The translations under genes were made by a program, and so were the position numbers. Positions 10,594-21,078 of a DNA stretch of 64,000 nucleotides are shown in pieces (within the stretch, counting starts at the first letter, position 1; each line of letters begins with the position of its first letter). The notes beneath the pieces are model-generated. The model did not search any database. It worked only from the letters and a program-made list of their open reading frames with translations, and was not told the DNA's origin. The stretch comes from Garcia nutans (taxonomy: Eukaryota > Streptophyta > Magnoliopsida > Malpighiales > Euphorbiaceae). The DNA is taken from NCBI GenBank assembly GCA_947685225.1, contig CANTUV010000008.1:40979501-41043500 (forward strand), read 5' to 3'.

Positions 10594-10835
10594 GCCTTGC
10601 ATGATGTCCAGCTATATGACATTAAAGAAGCGCTATATGGGAGGCAACCCATCGGTTTGCATTTATTTTTCGTAGTTTAATTTTAAGTTTAGCGAATTTT
10701 GATTTCTGTTCGGTTTCATTAAATGGACTGTGCATTGATCGGTTTTTCTTTACTTTATGTTTCAGGGTGTTAAAAGAAGAAGGTTTGCAAAATCGTTGAA
10801 AAAAAAAAGTGTTTAAAGTTAAAACTGGCAGAAGA
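10594..10835 (+). other. Post-pol noncoding spacer of Athila-1
   Basis: An AT-rich spacer after the gag-pol stop, with a segment (about 10600-10660) conserved after the Athila-2 pol remnant at 38380-38440. I see no gene in it. Confidence 0.6.
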
Positions 10836-11100
10836 GGACACGGCCAAAGGACTTGGCCGTGTCCCTTGGCCGTGTCACTCACTGGACACGGCCAAAATTC
10901 TTAAAAAAAAAATAAAAAAAATAAAAATATGGAATTGATCGATTTGCACAGACTTGGACACACCCAGGGGACACGGCCGTGTCACTTGGCCGTGTCCCCC
11001 AAAAACCATGAGACACGGCCGTGTGCTCTCCACTTGGCCGTGTCCCTTCACTGTCACACACAGACACGGCCAAGTCCCCACACACACGGCCGTGTCACCT
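10836..11100. promoter_or_regulatory. Second inverted-repeat array, between pol and the extra gene
   Basis: About nine GGCCGTGTC or GACACGGCC blocks, including perfect GACACGGCCGTGTC palindromes, interrupted by an A-rich stretch at 10896-10950. The motif is the same as in the LTR, but flanks and spacers differ, so it is not a simple LTR fragment. It ends 13 bases before a TATA-like sequence and about 250 bases before the extra gene. Confidence 0.75.
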
Positions 11101-11112
11101 CACGTTTTGCCC

Positions 11113-11210
11113 TTTTAAAAACCGATTTTGCCCAAATTCTTTTCGTAATCCCTGACTTTTCTTTTGTCTTCTCTCTCGCTCTCCTTCGCTCTCTGTATCG
11201 CCATAGCCAA
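11113..11210 (+). promoter_or_regulatory. Candidate internal promoter for the extra Athila gene
   Basis: TTTTAAAA at 11113-11120 is followed by a CT-rich run (about 11155-11195) like plant Y-patch promoter sequence, then the ATG at 11353. The arrangement (inverted-repeat array, TATA-like site, leader, ORF) repeats the LTR layout. Promoter activity is inferred. Confidence 0.4.
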
Positions 11211-11352
11211 TTTTGATATTTCAAAACTTCAAATCATCCACTGAAACTTCAAATTTCTTCAATAAACCTTGAGATAATCACTTAAAACTTCCTCTTTACT
11301 CATTTTATCTTTGATTTACTTAGTTTTGGGTGTTAATTTTTCAGATCTCAAG

Positions 11353-12494
11353 ATGCCAAGAACTAAAACTATACCACACCGAAAGAAGAAGAAATCTGAA
11401 ACCGAAGGAGCTTCGTCATCTTCTTCCACCTTATCTCACAAGAGGGCAAGTCTTTTGGCTCGGGGGTTTTTCCCCACAAGGTATGTGAATGACGAATCTC
11501 TAGAAGCTTTGCAAATGAGGAATGCTTTTTATAGATATGTGCAAGGAAACCGAAGGAGACTTTTGTTTCATTGAGACCTCCGCAGTTTGAGGAGCTCACC
11601 CTAGAATTTTTGACAACTCTTAAGGTGGAAAGGGATGATAAGAAAATTTGTAGGAGACTGATGTTTAAATTAATGGGTAGATCATTTGTTCTTACTATTG
11701 ATCAGTTGAATGATATATATGGTTTTCATCACCATGGAGAAAGATCGATACCCAAAGATTTTAGACAACAGTTTGCTTGGGGTGCCTTAGGCTCGGGTAC
11801 TTATGTGGCCAAATCGGCCAAAGCATCTAAATTACGGAACCCTACCTTGAGATATTTGCACAGGTTTATGTCATGTGGGTTCTTTGCAAGGAAGGAGAGC
11901 CCGGGTGTGGTTGAGTCGAGTAAGCTATTTTTCTTGGACTGTGTTTTGAATGAAATGAATATTAGTGCCGGCTATTGGTTAGCCGATATTTTTGATTCTT
12001 TAGCTAATAAAAGGAGGGGGGCTATTTGTGTTGGAGGATTGATCACTACATTAGCAGTAGCCCTTGTGGAGGATTTTGACCCGAGTACTACTCAGATGAC
12101 TCGAATTTTGGGTAATGATTCCTTGGATTTAGCTATACTGGCGAAGATGCACATGGTGGTGCATAGAAGAGGGACCTTTGTGATGCCGTCAGCTGAGCCT
12201 GAAGCACCGGGGGACAGGCAGAAGAGAGCCCGGGTCGAAGAGGAGTCTGACTCGGATTCTCTTGACTTCGATGAGGATGCTCCTGTTTCAGAGAATCTAG
12301 AGATACTTCGGAGGATTCAAGCCCTGGAGGGCAAGGTAGATCGATTGGAGGGAAAGGTAGATGGACTGACAGGCACGGTGGACCGAAACCATATTGAGAT
12401 GTTGCAACAGATGGATCAGATTAACAGCAACCTTGCCAAAATTCTGAGTCTTCATCTCTCGGCTGCATCATCTTCCCGCCCGCCTTTTCCTTAG
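11353..12494 (+). pseudogene. Athila-type extra gene (env-position ORF), frameshifted
   Basis: It starts with ATG at 11353 (MPRTKTIPHRKKKKSE, basic and serine-rich). The frame ends at a TGA at 11572-11574. The obvious continuation (RPPQFEELTLEFL onward) runs in another frame to the TAG near 12492, so a small indel near 11565-11575 breaks it. The body resembles the plant-transposon-type domain found in the gene downstream of pol in Athila elements. A mildly hydrophobic segment (AICVGGLITTLAVALV) and a C-terminal coiled coil (repeating LEGKVDRLEGKVDGL pattern) are visible. Function in the family is unknown; it occupies the env position, but I see no convincing signal peptide or clear membrane anchor. 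A shorter product from a downstream ATG is possible. Confidence 0.7.
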
Positions 12495-14002
12495 ACTTTG
12501 TGTTCCTTGCTTTATTTTATTTTATTTAGTGTACTTCTGTTTTATTTTTCATTTTTGTTTTTCATGTTTAAACTTTTGTGTTTGTGATGGAAAGCTAGGA
12601 TTTTGCCTCACCAGGTACGATGGAAGACAGGTTGTCCTTTAACTCTTTTTATTTATTATTCTTGTTTTCCATTGAGGACAATGTCAATTTTAAGTGTGGG
12701 GTACTCTTTAAGCTTTCCTTTAATTCTTGTTTTGCTTATTGTGGTTGTTTTGTTTTATTGTGTTGTGCATGGTATAATTGTTGAAAATTTATTGATCTTT
12801 TCTGTGATTCTAGCATTATAGTTGAGACTTTAGTATCAGCATAGAAATGAGCATTTGAATTCATTCAGGATCAATTTTCACATTCTGCGGTTCATGACAT
12901 ATAAATCTTTGAGAACCCACCTTTGTGAGTTTTGAGCCTTATAGATTAAATGATTGATTTTCTTTTCTTAAGTGTGCACCTTCATGATTTTGCATCTCTA
13001 GAGTTTGCTTTTGCATACTGATTGAACTCACATTATGATTTAATTTCAAGTTTTAAAATGATGAAGGCAAATTAGGATAGCCCCTTTAGCTTAAAGAGAC
13101 TTCCCTTTATATTGATTTCCTTAGTGAGCCAAGTTGAGCCATTGACCGTTTCTTGTTTGATTAACACAATTCTCAACTTAACATGTTCTTATTATCATCA
13201 TACCTATGCATTAAGGAATGGAGTTGTATGATTAGACAATAGGGTAGTTTATTTTAAGTGTGGGGTAAGTAAGTAAAAAAAAAAAAAAAGGAATCCCTAA
13301 TTGAGGGTTGAAATGCATACTTTGCATATTGTATTTGATTAAGAGTCAGTATTCTTTTCCTCTACATTTTAAGCTAGATGTTCCATTAAGTTTATACTTT
13401 GTATATATATATATATAAAATAAAATTAATATAAAAAAAAGTGAAAATAAAACAAAAAGAGAGATATATATATACAAAGTTCATATATTTTCTAGCCTTA
13501 GGGGAATTTTGACTAGTGTACTTTTCTTTTAGTGTGCAAGTATGTAAGATTGTTAAGGGTTGGTGAGTATGCTAGTTGAAGGAGTTATGAAATTCTTAGC
13601 AAGAGTAGTGTCTAATTTAGATACTCCATTTCTTGATTCTCCAGCTTAAATATCTTTTCTCACACCTTACCTTAGCCCCATTACATCCAAATAAAAGACC
13701 TTAGGATTATTTCTTGAGAAAATCAGTGAGGGAGATTGGATAATTAAGCAAGTTTATGGTAGAATGCACTCATCAGTGGTATGAGTGATTAACCTTTGAA
13801 ATCGAGTGAAACACTTAGTTGAGAGATAAGATTTGTATGTCTGGATCAATGAATGAGTTAAGAAAATCTTGATTGAAGGAAATTGCAATTATTTATGTCT
13901 GATGTCTTAAAGTATTTCATCTATGTTCTGGAATTATAGTTAAGGTTGTTTGAATTTTTAATTTATGCCATGTGAATTTGCTTGAGGACAAGCAAAGTTT
14001 TA
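12495..14002 (+). other. 3' noncoding region of Athila-1
   Basis: About 1.5 kb with no credible gene. It contains two internal copies (12691-12703 and 13253-13266) of the TTAAGTGTGGGGTA motif that also precedes the 3' LTR, a poly-A run (about 13276-13290) and a TA-rich hairpin. Most of it is conserved in Athila-2. Confidence 0.7.
13396..13480 (+). repeat. TA-rich hairpin in the Athila-1 3' region
   Basis: ACTTTGTATATATATAT at 13396-13412 is the reverse complement of 13464-13480, with an A-rich loop of about 50 bases between them. Athila-2 has an equivalent pair near 40089-40113 and 40155-40172 with different flanking bases that still pair (TTTTGTATA with TATACAAAA). Confidence 0.6.
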
Positions 14003-14015
14003 AGTGTGGGGTAGT
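14003..14015 (+). other. Polypurine tract of Athila-1
   Basis: AGTGTGGGGTAGT directly precedes the 3' LTR and is identical before the Athila-2 3' LTR (40698-40710). It is G-rich but not all-purine, as is usual in Athila elements. Confidence 0.65.
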
Positions 14016-15743
14016 TGTTTTATTAGTTTTTGTTATAAGTTTTGTGTTTTGTTTATTAGGTTAATTATTGTTTTATTTAGGTATTTTGTTAGTTTTTATC
14101 GGTTTGTCTAGTGTTTTCTTTAATTGTGTAGTTTTAGTTTATTTTTAGTTTTATGTCGTTTTTGATTTAGTTTTTAGTTTGTGTTTATGTTTTGTCGGTT
14201 ATTGTTTATTTACTTAGTGTTTTAAGTTTGTTTTGAGTTTTGTGTTAGGTTAAAACAGGCAAGGAAACGAATTGAAGATGAAATGGGCAGTAGCTGACAC
14301 GGGCGGAGGACACGGCCAAGTCAGTGGCCATGTCCCATACTAAGTTAAAAGGAAGAACAATTCCCAGTAGCAGACACCAGCAAGGGACACGGCCAAGTCA
14401 TGTGGCCGTGTCCCTCCAAAGAAGAGCAACAAGGCCAAGTCACCTTGACTTGGCCGTGTCCCACTTATTACCAAAGGAAAGGAAGAGTAAAGCAGATAAA
14501 GGCAGACACTGGGAAGGGACACGGCCGTGTCATTTGGCCGTGTCCCTCAAATATGATGCAACACGGCCAAGTCAAGCTCTACCTGGCCGTGTCACTCAAC
14601 AAAGAAGCAAAGAAGACCAAAAAGAAACAGAGGAGGACACATGCAGGGGACACGGCCGTGTCACCTGGCCGTGTCCCTCCATCAAGCCCTCACACGGCCA
14701 TGTCCCTCATCACCTGGCCGTGTCCCTCATGAATCAACGCGCACCGAATTTTAAAGCCGATGCTTCGTATAAAAGCAAAAGAAAAGATAGGGTTTAGGGG
14801 TGGTTGACGATTTAGAATAGATTTTGAGCCGTCAAGAGCAATCTTAGGGTTTAAAACATTTGTTTTCTTAGATTTTGATTCTACTTTGGATTACACTAGT
14901 TTAGATTAGATTGTTCATGCCATTGTTTCATCCTTCTTGCAAGATTCGATCAAGAGTTTCATCAAAAGCTTCAAGGAGTTTGTAACTTGGTTTTATTCTT
15001 AAACTTTGTCTCTTAGGTTTCATTGAAATTGTATTTATGAACATTATCATGTCTAAATTGATTTCTTTGATTATTAATGAGATGAGTATGCTTAATAACA
15101 ACATGAACTAATTTAATCTAGTCTAGGGTTTGTATGGATTTGCTATGAATTGTATGAATTGGTTATTCTCTTAACTATTGATTTCTTTAGCCTTTATTGA
15201 ATGAAAAATTGTTACATATAATTGATTGGCCACCAATTGTGTGTTTTAGGTATTAGATGATGGATTGAGAGATGAAATCTAATGCTGGAACAATTCAATT
15301 AAGGACTTAGGTGAATTAGAGATATAACCTATTAAAAAGATTGTTTCAATTATAACAAGATTAGTTGTAAGAGGTTTGAATGCGAGAGTTTATTTCCTTG
15401 ACTCAATTAATTAAGTTGCTTGAGATTTAATCTTAGAAATTAAATTAGTTAAGTGGAATAACCGTTCATACATATGAGTAGTAAAGAAGTGCAAACCCTA
15501 GACTCTTTTTATCAAGTGAATCAAAACATAAGCTATTGTTTATTTTTATTGTTTTCAAATTAAATCATTCTTCTTCATTACTTTGCAAATTAAATTTCTT
15601 TAATTATTTGTTACTTTAAATTTGATAATCAATTACCCACTTTGGCTTCCTTGAGAGAACGACCTTGGGGCGATCACCTTTGCTACAGCTACCTCGTATA
15701 CTTGCGAGTGACGCTTTGTGGTAGAGTTAATTTTAGCGCAACA
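14016..15743 (+). repeat. 3' LTR of Athila-1
   Basis: Same length as the 5' LTR, from TGTTTTATTAG to GCGCAACA. Differences from the 5' copy are mostly transitions, several inside the inverted-repeat array (CG to CA or TG), which suggests cytosine deamination after methylation. The array is at 14308-14729 and the TATA box at 14768-14774. Confidence 0.95.
14308..14729. promoter_or_regulatory. Inverted-repeat array in the Athila-1 3' LTR
   Basis: Copy of the 5' LTR array at an offset of 10685 bases. Some arms are broken here (AAGGCC for CACGGCC, GGCCATGTCC for GGCCGTGTCC), while one arm mutated in the 5' copy (3719-3728) is intact here. Confidence 0.8.
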
Positions 15744-15748
15744 GTATG
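15744..15748. repeat. Target site duplication of Athila-1 (right copy)
   Basis: GTATG, identical to 3326-3330. Confidence 0.95.
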
Positions 15749-16209
15749 TCTTTGTCTTTGATCCCCAATTGATGATAGCCTGATCGTAGATCGATTTTTG
15801 AAAAGACTCCAGCACCTTTGAGTTGATCAAACAAATCATCTATGCAAGGTAGCAGATACTTGTTCTTGATGGTCAGCTTATTGAGTTGACGGTAATCCAC
15901 ACACAACCTTAGGGATTCGTCTTTCTTTTTTACGAACAATATTGGCGCTCCCCATGGTGACACGCTTGGCCTAATGAACCCCTTATCTAAAAGTTCCTGT
16001 AGTTGTACCTTTAGTTCTTTTAGCTCCGCTGGCGCCATTCGGTAAGGTGCGATGGATACTGATGCAGCTCTCGGGTACACGTCTATGGTGAATTCCACCT
16101 CTTGTTTAGGTGGTAATACGGGTAAATCGTCAGGAAATACGTCGAGGAAATCGCAAACAGTAGGTATATCTTGTAGCTTCGGTGCCTCTTCTTTCACTAT
16201 AACGTGCAT
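15749..16209 (-). pseudogene. Reverse transcriptase N-terminal part of Tekay-1
   Basis: Read from 16209 down: the protease-RT linker (DVFPDDLP), then YRMAPAELKELK, GFIRPSVSPWGAPILFVKKKD, LCVDYRQLNKLT and FSKIDLRSGYHQLGIKDKDI. The last motif contains the first RT catalytic Asp. The gene stops abruptly at the Athila-1 insertion and resumes at 3325 after removal of one TSD copy. Confidence 0.93.
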
Positions 16210-16835
16210 AACAGGTATGCCTCGCAGCCTTTTTGCACTAACCTCTTAGCCGTCATAGCGGAAATAATGTTAGTTAGATAGTCCTTCCTGTTTCCCACTA
16301 AGGTCACTTCATCGCCGTCTGACGTATGCAGAGTAACTCTCTTCCGTTTACAGTCAACCAGTGCATCGTGTTTGGCCAACCAATCCATCCCAAAGATAGC
16401 GTCGAATTCTTGAAATGATAGTTCAAATAAGTCTCCCCAAAAGATACGTACAGATATCTCCACGAGGCAATCTTTCACTACCTTCCTCGTAATCACCTCA
16501 CTCCCTAATGGGCTAGTAACTAATATTCCCTCTTCCTCTAGTTCTACCTTTAGGTTCCCAAGTTTTTCATTTTTCATTTATATATATGAGTGTGAAGAAC
16601 CCGGATCTATTAAAATGTAAAGCGAAACTCCAAACATAGACAACTGACCTGCGATCACGTCTAGCGCTTCTTCATCTTCTCGCCCCCTCGTGGCATACAT
16701 TCTAGCAAGAGCCCTCACTTCTGATCGATTCACCGTCTCAGACTGCACACGTGACGAATTTCTGCCCCTACCTCTGCCTCGGCCTCGCCCTACTGCCGCT
16801 TGCGATCCCTCAGTCTCCCTAGGTAGATTCTGCAT
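16210..16835 (-). pseudogene. Aspartic protease region of Tekay-1
   Basis: A Gly-Arg-rich linker (16750-16800) is followed by the protease active site ILIDPGSSHSYI, typical of Tekay elements, and later by FDAIFGMDWLAKHDALVDC. One in-frame TAA at 16578-16580 separates two otherwise continuous halves. The downstream half ends in a segment (KGCEAYLL) that is similar in elements E and F. Confidence 0.85.
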
Positions 16836-17978
16836 TCACTGGGGACACTCTCGCATAAGGTGATCTAGAGATCCACATATGTAACATGCAAATGTCCGAC
16901 CCCAACATTCTCCCATGTGGCGGCGTCCGCATTGATCACAGCATGGATTAGTATTTTAGCCTTCATTACCTCTCAAACCGGTAGAAAAGTTACCTCCGCT
17001 TCGGTTAAATCCTCTTCCTTGCCCTCTTCTGGATCGTCCGGTACTAGCGACTGAGGTGGAATGACTTGGGCCACTGCGATTCGATCCCTGACTGTAACCC
17101 CGGCGTTGACTGCCTCCCGTGGAACCACTGCCTTGGAATCACTTCCTTAATGATTGGTAGTTTCCCGAATAGTTTTGGGTACCTCTCTTCTGCTTCATCT
17201 TCTGTCTTCTATTCTGCTCATCAGACTGACACTGCTCCACTTCAATAGCTCGGGTGACTAACACAGAAAATTCCTTAATATGAGCAGCAATCAGCTGCAC
17301 CTTAATCTCATTATTCAATCCGTCTAAGAATTGTTTACATCGATCTTCCTCATCTTCTATCACTTTCTTAGCATACCTGCTTAATCTGGTGAATTCCCTT
17401 TCGTACTCTGTCACTGTCATTCGCCCCTGCTTCAAGTGTAGAAACTCTTTCCTCCTAGCGTCGAGATATGCTTCAGAAATAAACTTTCTCTTAAATTCTC
17501 TCACAAAGAAGTCCCATGTCCTCTGCTCTGATGGAACTCGTTGTTAAACTGTGTCCCACCAGACATACGCTTCTTCCACTAACAAGGAAGTAGCGCACAC
17601 AACTCGCTCCTCTGGAGTGCACTGCAACTGATCTAAGGCTCGTATCGTTCCTTCCAGCCAATAATCGGCTGTAGAAGAATCATCGTCCCTTCGGGCCCTA
17701 AACTCCTTCGCCCTGTACTTTCTTATCTTTTCAATCGGGGGTTTCCTTTCCCCTCCTACAGCAGGTACTGGTATGGGTGCTGGCACTGGTGGTGGTGCCG
17801 GGGCGGTGCCGGCTATCTGCCGTAATACGGCAGCCATTTGTTGCAACATTTCATTGGGAATAGGAGCATCAGCTGGTGGTTGCTCAGATGCAGGTATCTC
17901 TGATACATGCGTTTCTAGAGTTCGGGAGGCCTGAGACTCGACCTCCTCCTCTATATCATGCTGCGCTACTCGTGACAT
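16836..17978 (-). pseudogene. gag of Tekay-1
   Basis: Starts with ATG at 17978 (MSRVAQHDIEEEVESQ), then a Pro-rich N terminus and the gag core (IRKYRAKEFRA, YWLEGTIRALDQL, VVCATSLLVEEAYVWW). The core continues with RRKEFLHLKQGRMTVTEYERE. Two zinc-binding motifs follow (CDQCGRRHMGEC and CYICGSLDHLMREC, about 16860-16950). Stops near 17545, 17139, 16962 and 16838 break the frame; the one at 17545 fits CAA to TAA. Gag would form the virus-like particle in known members. Confidence 0.85.
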
Positions 17979-18284
17979 CTAAAGAACAGAGCAAAACGTA
18001 TACAATCCCATCATCAATAACGACCCAAACCAACAGCATTATATTACCCTAGGTGACATGTATATAAAGATAAAACTCTTAAATAACACATATACAATAC
18101 AACTTTTATTTATTTCCAAGAAAAAGTATTTACATTGCTAGGAAGCCATTATGTACATTCCAAAATTTAGGACTCCTTACTACTATATCATCATGTCATA
18201 CTACCATACACTATTTACACGATACCCTGATGTCACATATGTACATAACCAAAAGAACCTCCAAAAAGCAACACATCTCGAAGC
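17979..18284 (-). other. Leader between the coiled-coil ORF and gag of Tekay-1
   Basis: About 300 bases of AT-rich sequence with no clear feature. The part next to gag is also found before the gag fragment of Tekay-2. Confidence 0.5.
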
Positions 18285-18674
18285 TCAGTGAGTAGGTGCC
18301 CTAAGTGAGGTGGCATTGTCAGACAAATACTCTTCTATCTCAGGATCGAACTCTGGGTCATGCGATGCTTCACCAGGTAAGTGCTGGCCTAGCTCCTGGA
18401 CCCTCTCCTGCAAAGCACGGATCTCTCTATGTGCTACCCCGAGGCTCCTACAGGCACTATCAAACTCCACTCTATGACTAAGCCTGTCCTCCTTTAACAT
18501 CTGCACGTCTCTTATCAAGGAGGTAATCATCTGATGTTTTAATCTCAAGTCTTCACGATCCTGTATACTTCGATCTGCCAGAATTTCTATGGTATCATCT
18601 TGCTCCTGCACTATCTGCTTTAGCCTCTCTACTTCCATCCTCAACTCCCTCAACTCATCGTTTTTATCACCCAT
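18285..18674 (-). CDS. Coiled-coil leader ORF upstream of gag (Tekay-1)
   Basis: An intact 129-codon frame from an ATG at 18674 (MGDKNDELRELRMEVERLK) to a TGA at 18285-18287. It lies between the primer site and gag, where canonical chromoviruses have only leader. The residues show a long charged amphipathic pattern consistent with a coiled coil over most of its length, and an acidic C terminus (DPEFDPEIEEYLSDN). It is uninterrupted while gag and pol around it are full of stops. I do not recognise a family. It could be a captured host fragment or a real accessory protein. Confidence 0.55.
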   Translation of the reverse strand: MGDKNDELRELRMEVERLKQIVQEQDDTIEILADRSIQDREDLRLKHQMITSLIRDVQMLKEDRLSHRVEFDSACRSLGVAHREIRALQERVQELGQHLPGEASHDPEFDPEIEEYLSDNATSLRAPTH

Positions 18675-18817
18675 AATTACTCCTGTTATAATTAGAATAA
18701 CATAACTAATAATACTACACACATGTATAGTTACATAATTAGAACCCCTAACCTAACACTATGTGTTATACATTTAAGATTCAGTTCAACTAACTACCCA
18801 GAATCAGCTAAACCGGA

Positions 18818-18829
18818 GCTCTGATACCA
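18818..18829 (-). other. Primer binding site of Tekay-1 (tRNA-iMet)
   Basis: On the minus strand TGGTATCAGAGC follows the 5' LTR after five bases. It is the common initiator tRNA-Met site of plant LTR elements. Confidence 0.92.
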
Positions 18830-19579
18830 AAAATTGTAACACCCCTTCCCGGCCTACATGTGTAAGCCGAGTAGAGGTGCCACACTTGCCTAACGTTGCT
18901 ACCAATTTTACTTAGTCAAATTTTAGTTCCGATTTTTACAGAAATTTGGCCAGAGTTTCGCCTAGAAAATGGGTCCCAAGTGTCGACAAAACTGGTTTTT
19001 CTGATTTTTGAAAATATTGTTACACAAACCAATATGAACACAATCAGTATTAATACACTCCCAATGAATCCCCCTTATAACCTCAACTACAAACCTGCAA
19101 GAAGAATTTACACTTCTAGTACAAAATAAAGTAGAGATTTATTATTATTACATACTACTAACATACAGTATAACATAGTAATTCTCAAACTTATATATAC
19201 ATATACATGCCACAACTAGTTAACTCATAATGGAAACTAGGAGATCTACCCTGAGATGCTGTGGTTCTGGTCGTCGCTTTCCAAGAGTTAGCTACTGCTC
19301 CGAACCTACGAGTCAAGGAAAATTTTACTCGCTGAGCAATGTCGCTCAGTGGGTACTTTACCAATGAAAATAAAAGTAAAACATGAAAGCATTTGAAATA
19401 AAAGGAAATAATTGAATCAAAAATCAACCAACATTAAACCAATGGAAGTTATTGTACATTCAGTTTAAATATGCTTTCAACAATTGTAAAAACCATAATT
19501 CAAACTCATTTTGAATTACGTAGTTAAAAGAAAATAGAACTTTGGCTCTACTGGTATATAGGGAACCATAGCGATAAGG

Positions 19580-19705
19580 AAGTGGCCCTCACCACCATAA
19601 CATAGGTGGCCTGCACCACCATTACCATATCACAGGAATGGCCCTCACCATCCTAGTTATAACCAATGGCCCTCACCACTGGCTTCAATGGCCCTCACCA
19701 TTGAG
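19580..19705. repeat. TGGCCCTCACCA repeat cluster in the Tekay-1 LTR
   Basis: About five copies of TGGCCCTCACCA or close variants at irregular spacing. The Tekay-2 LTR (24645-24815) has fewer copies and instead a twice-repeated ATGGCCTATACCCG block, so this part of the LTR turns over quickly. Confidence 0.7.
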
Positions 19706-21065
19706 TTCAGATCATAACAATTCAATCACAATATCAAGCAGTACTACATAAGTTAGTATAGTGCACCATACCCTTATCTACCACCCCCTACTACCCAGCA
19801 GAGCATAAAGGTTAAAATGATTCAATTTAAGTCTCAAACTTCATTTTAGAATGACTCGAGAAATCATTTTAATTCCCCCCGCGCTTTGCCATTTACGCCG
19901 CGCATCACATTTTTTAGTCAAACCATTACCCTTTTTCACATATTTAACATCCACAATAAACATATCAAACATTTCAAAGCATTCCTCAAAAGGTCACAAA
20001 TTGACCAAATGAATAGTGTCACGGCGCGTAAAATCGGCAACGCAAAAGGCAAGCCCAAATGAATAGTAAAATCTGGGTTTTCGTCACGATTTCAGTCCAC
20101 TTCAGTCTTACATTTGACCAGGTAAATGATCTTATTTTTGGCTGAAATTTTACAGAAAACTTATTTCATATGTTGACTAATTGCATGTAAAATTTCGTCG
20201 AACAATTTCATCGTTTGCTGCCTCAACTAGCTGCCCAATGTTAGGTCCAGAATTGGATCCCAAAGGGCAACAATTCGGCCCACACTTGCACTTGGTGCAA
20301 AATTGTTTATTTTTCTGTTTTAAACCCATTTCAAAGCTTCCCTAATAATGTAATAAAGACTTAGACACTTCCCTTTTAAAATAACTTGATTGTTTAAATC
20401 AATTTGGACTAAATAGATTTCATAAACTCTTTTACCAAAATCATTGGAAACATTAGTTTTATTTGAATTTAAACAACCCAATCACTACATGGATTTAAAA
20501 ATACCACTCAACAATTGAATTCAAACTCAAACAACACATTTATGCATCCATAGCAAAAGTTCCATAGATAAAGTTTTGGTAAGAAAATGAAAGGAAAATT
20601 AATTTTCCCAAGGTAAAGTACCAAACCTTGTTCTTTTAATTCCCCTTTGTTTTTCCTTCTTCTCCTTCCTTAATCATTGTTTTTCCTTCAAGAAATTCAA
20701 GAACACAACCTTAAACATAAACCTTAGAAATTTAGAACATGCACTACCTTTCCATTTCTTTTCAAACTAAATCCTAATCTAACCTTATTAAACCTTAGAA
20801 ACCTTGATTCTTTCAATTAATTAATCAATATCATCTCTACTTAAAATTTTCCCAAATCCACCATAAGAACCCTAATTTCCAATCTTTCAATAGATATATA
20901 AATACTTAAAATTGATACTAGAATTGAATTCTACATGCTTTAAAACCTTAAAACTCACCTTGAACTTGAATCAAACTTGACAAAAATTAGAAATTCTTTG
21001 GCGTTCTTCCTATGGAGGCCGACGGTTTGGGAGGGTTTGTGGGAGAGAATTTTTGTTCTTCTCGC

Positions 21066-21078
21066 TATAATATATAGT
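21066..21078 (-). promoter_or_regulatory. TATA-like site of the Tekay-1 5' LTR
   Basis: The minus strand reads CTATATATTATA about 835 bases from the LTR 5' end, followed by a CT/AG-rich leader. The Tekay-2 LTR has a TATATATATA at the same place (26046-26055). Confidence 0.5.

Larger units (their letters stand above)
3331..15743 (+). mobile_element. Athila-1: Athila-like Ty3/gypsy retrotransposon, full length
   Basis: The 12413-bp element has equal-length 1728-bp LTRs, TG...CA ends and a perfect TSD. It carries a tRNA-Asp-type primer site, a single gag-pol frame, an extra gene after pol and a terminal polypurine tract. The lack of a chromodomain and the extra 3' gene fit the Athila lineage. 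By eye the two LTRs differ at only about 20 positions, so insertion is recent relative to its host Tekay-1. Noncoding sequence is unusually ordered: an inverted-repeat array sits in each LTR and a third array sits between pol and the extra gene. Confidence 0.93.

Noticed and set aside
11353..12494. Calling the extra Athila gene a true envelope gene
   Set aside because: Position is env-like, but I see no signal peptide, clear membrane anchor or cleavage site; only a weak hydrophobic stretch and a coiled coil.
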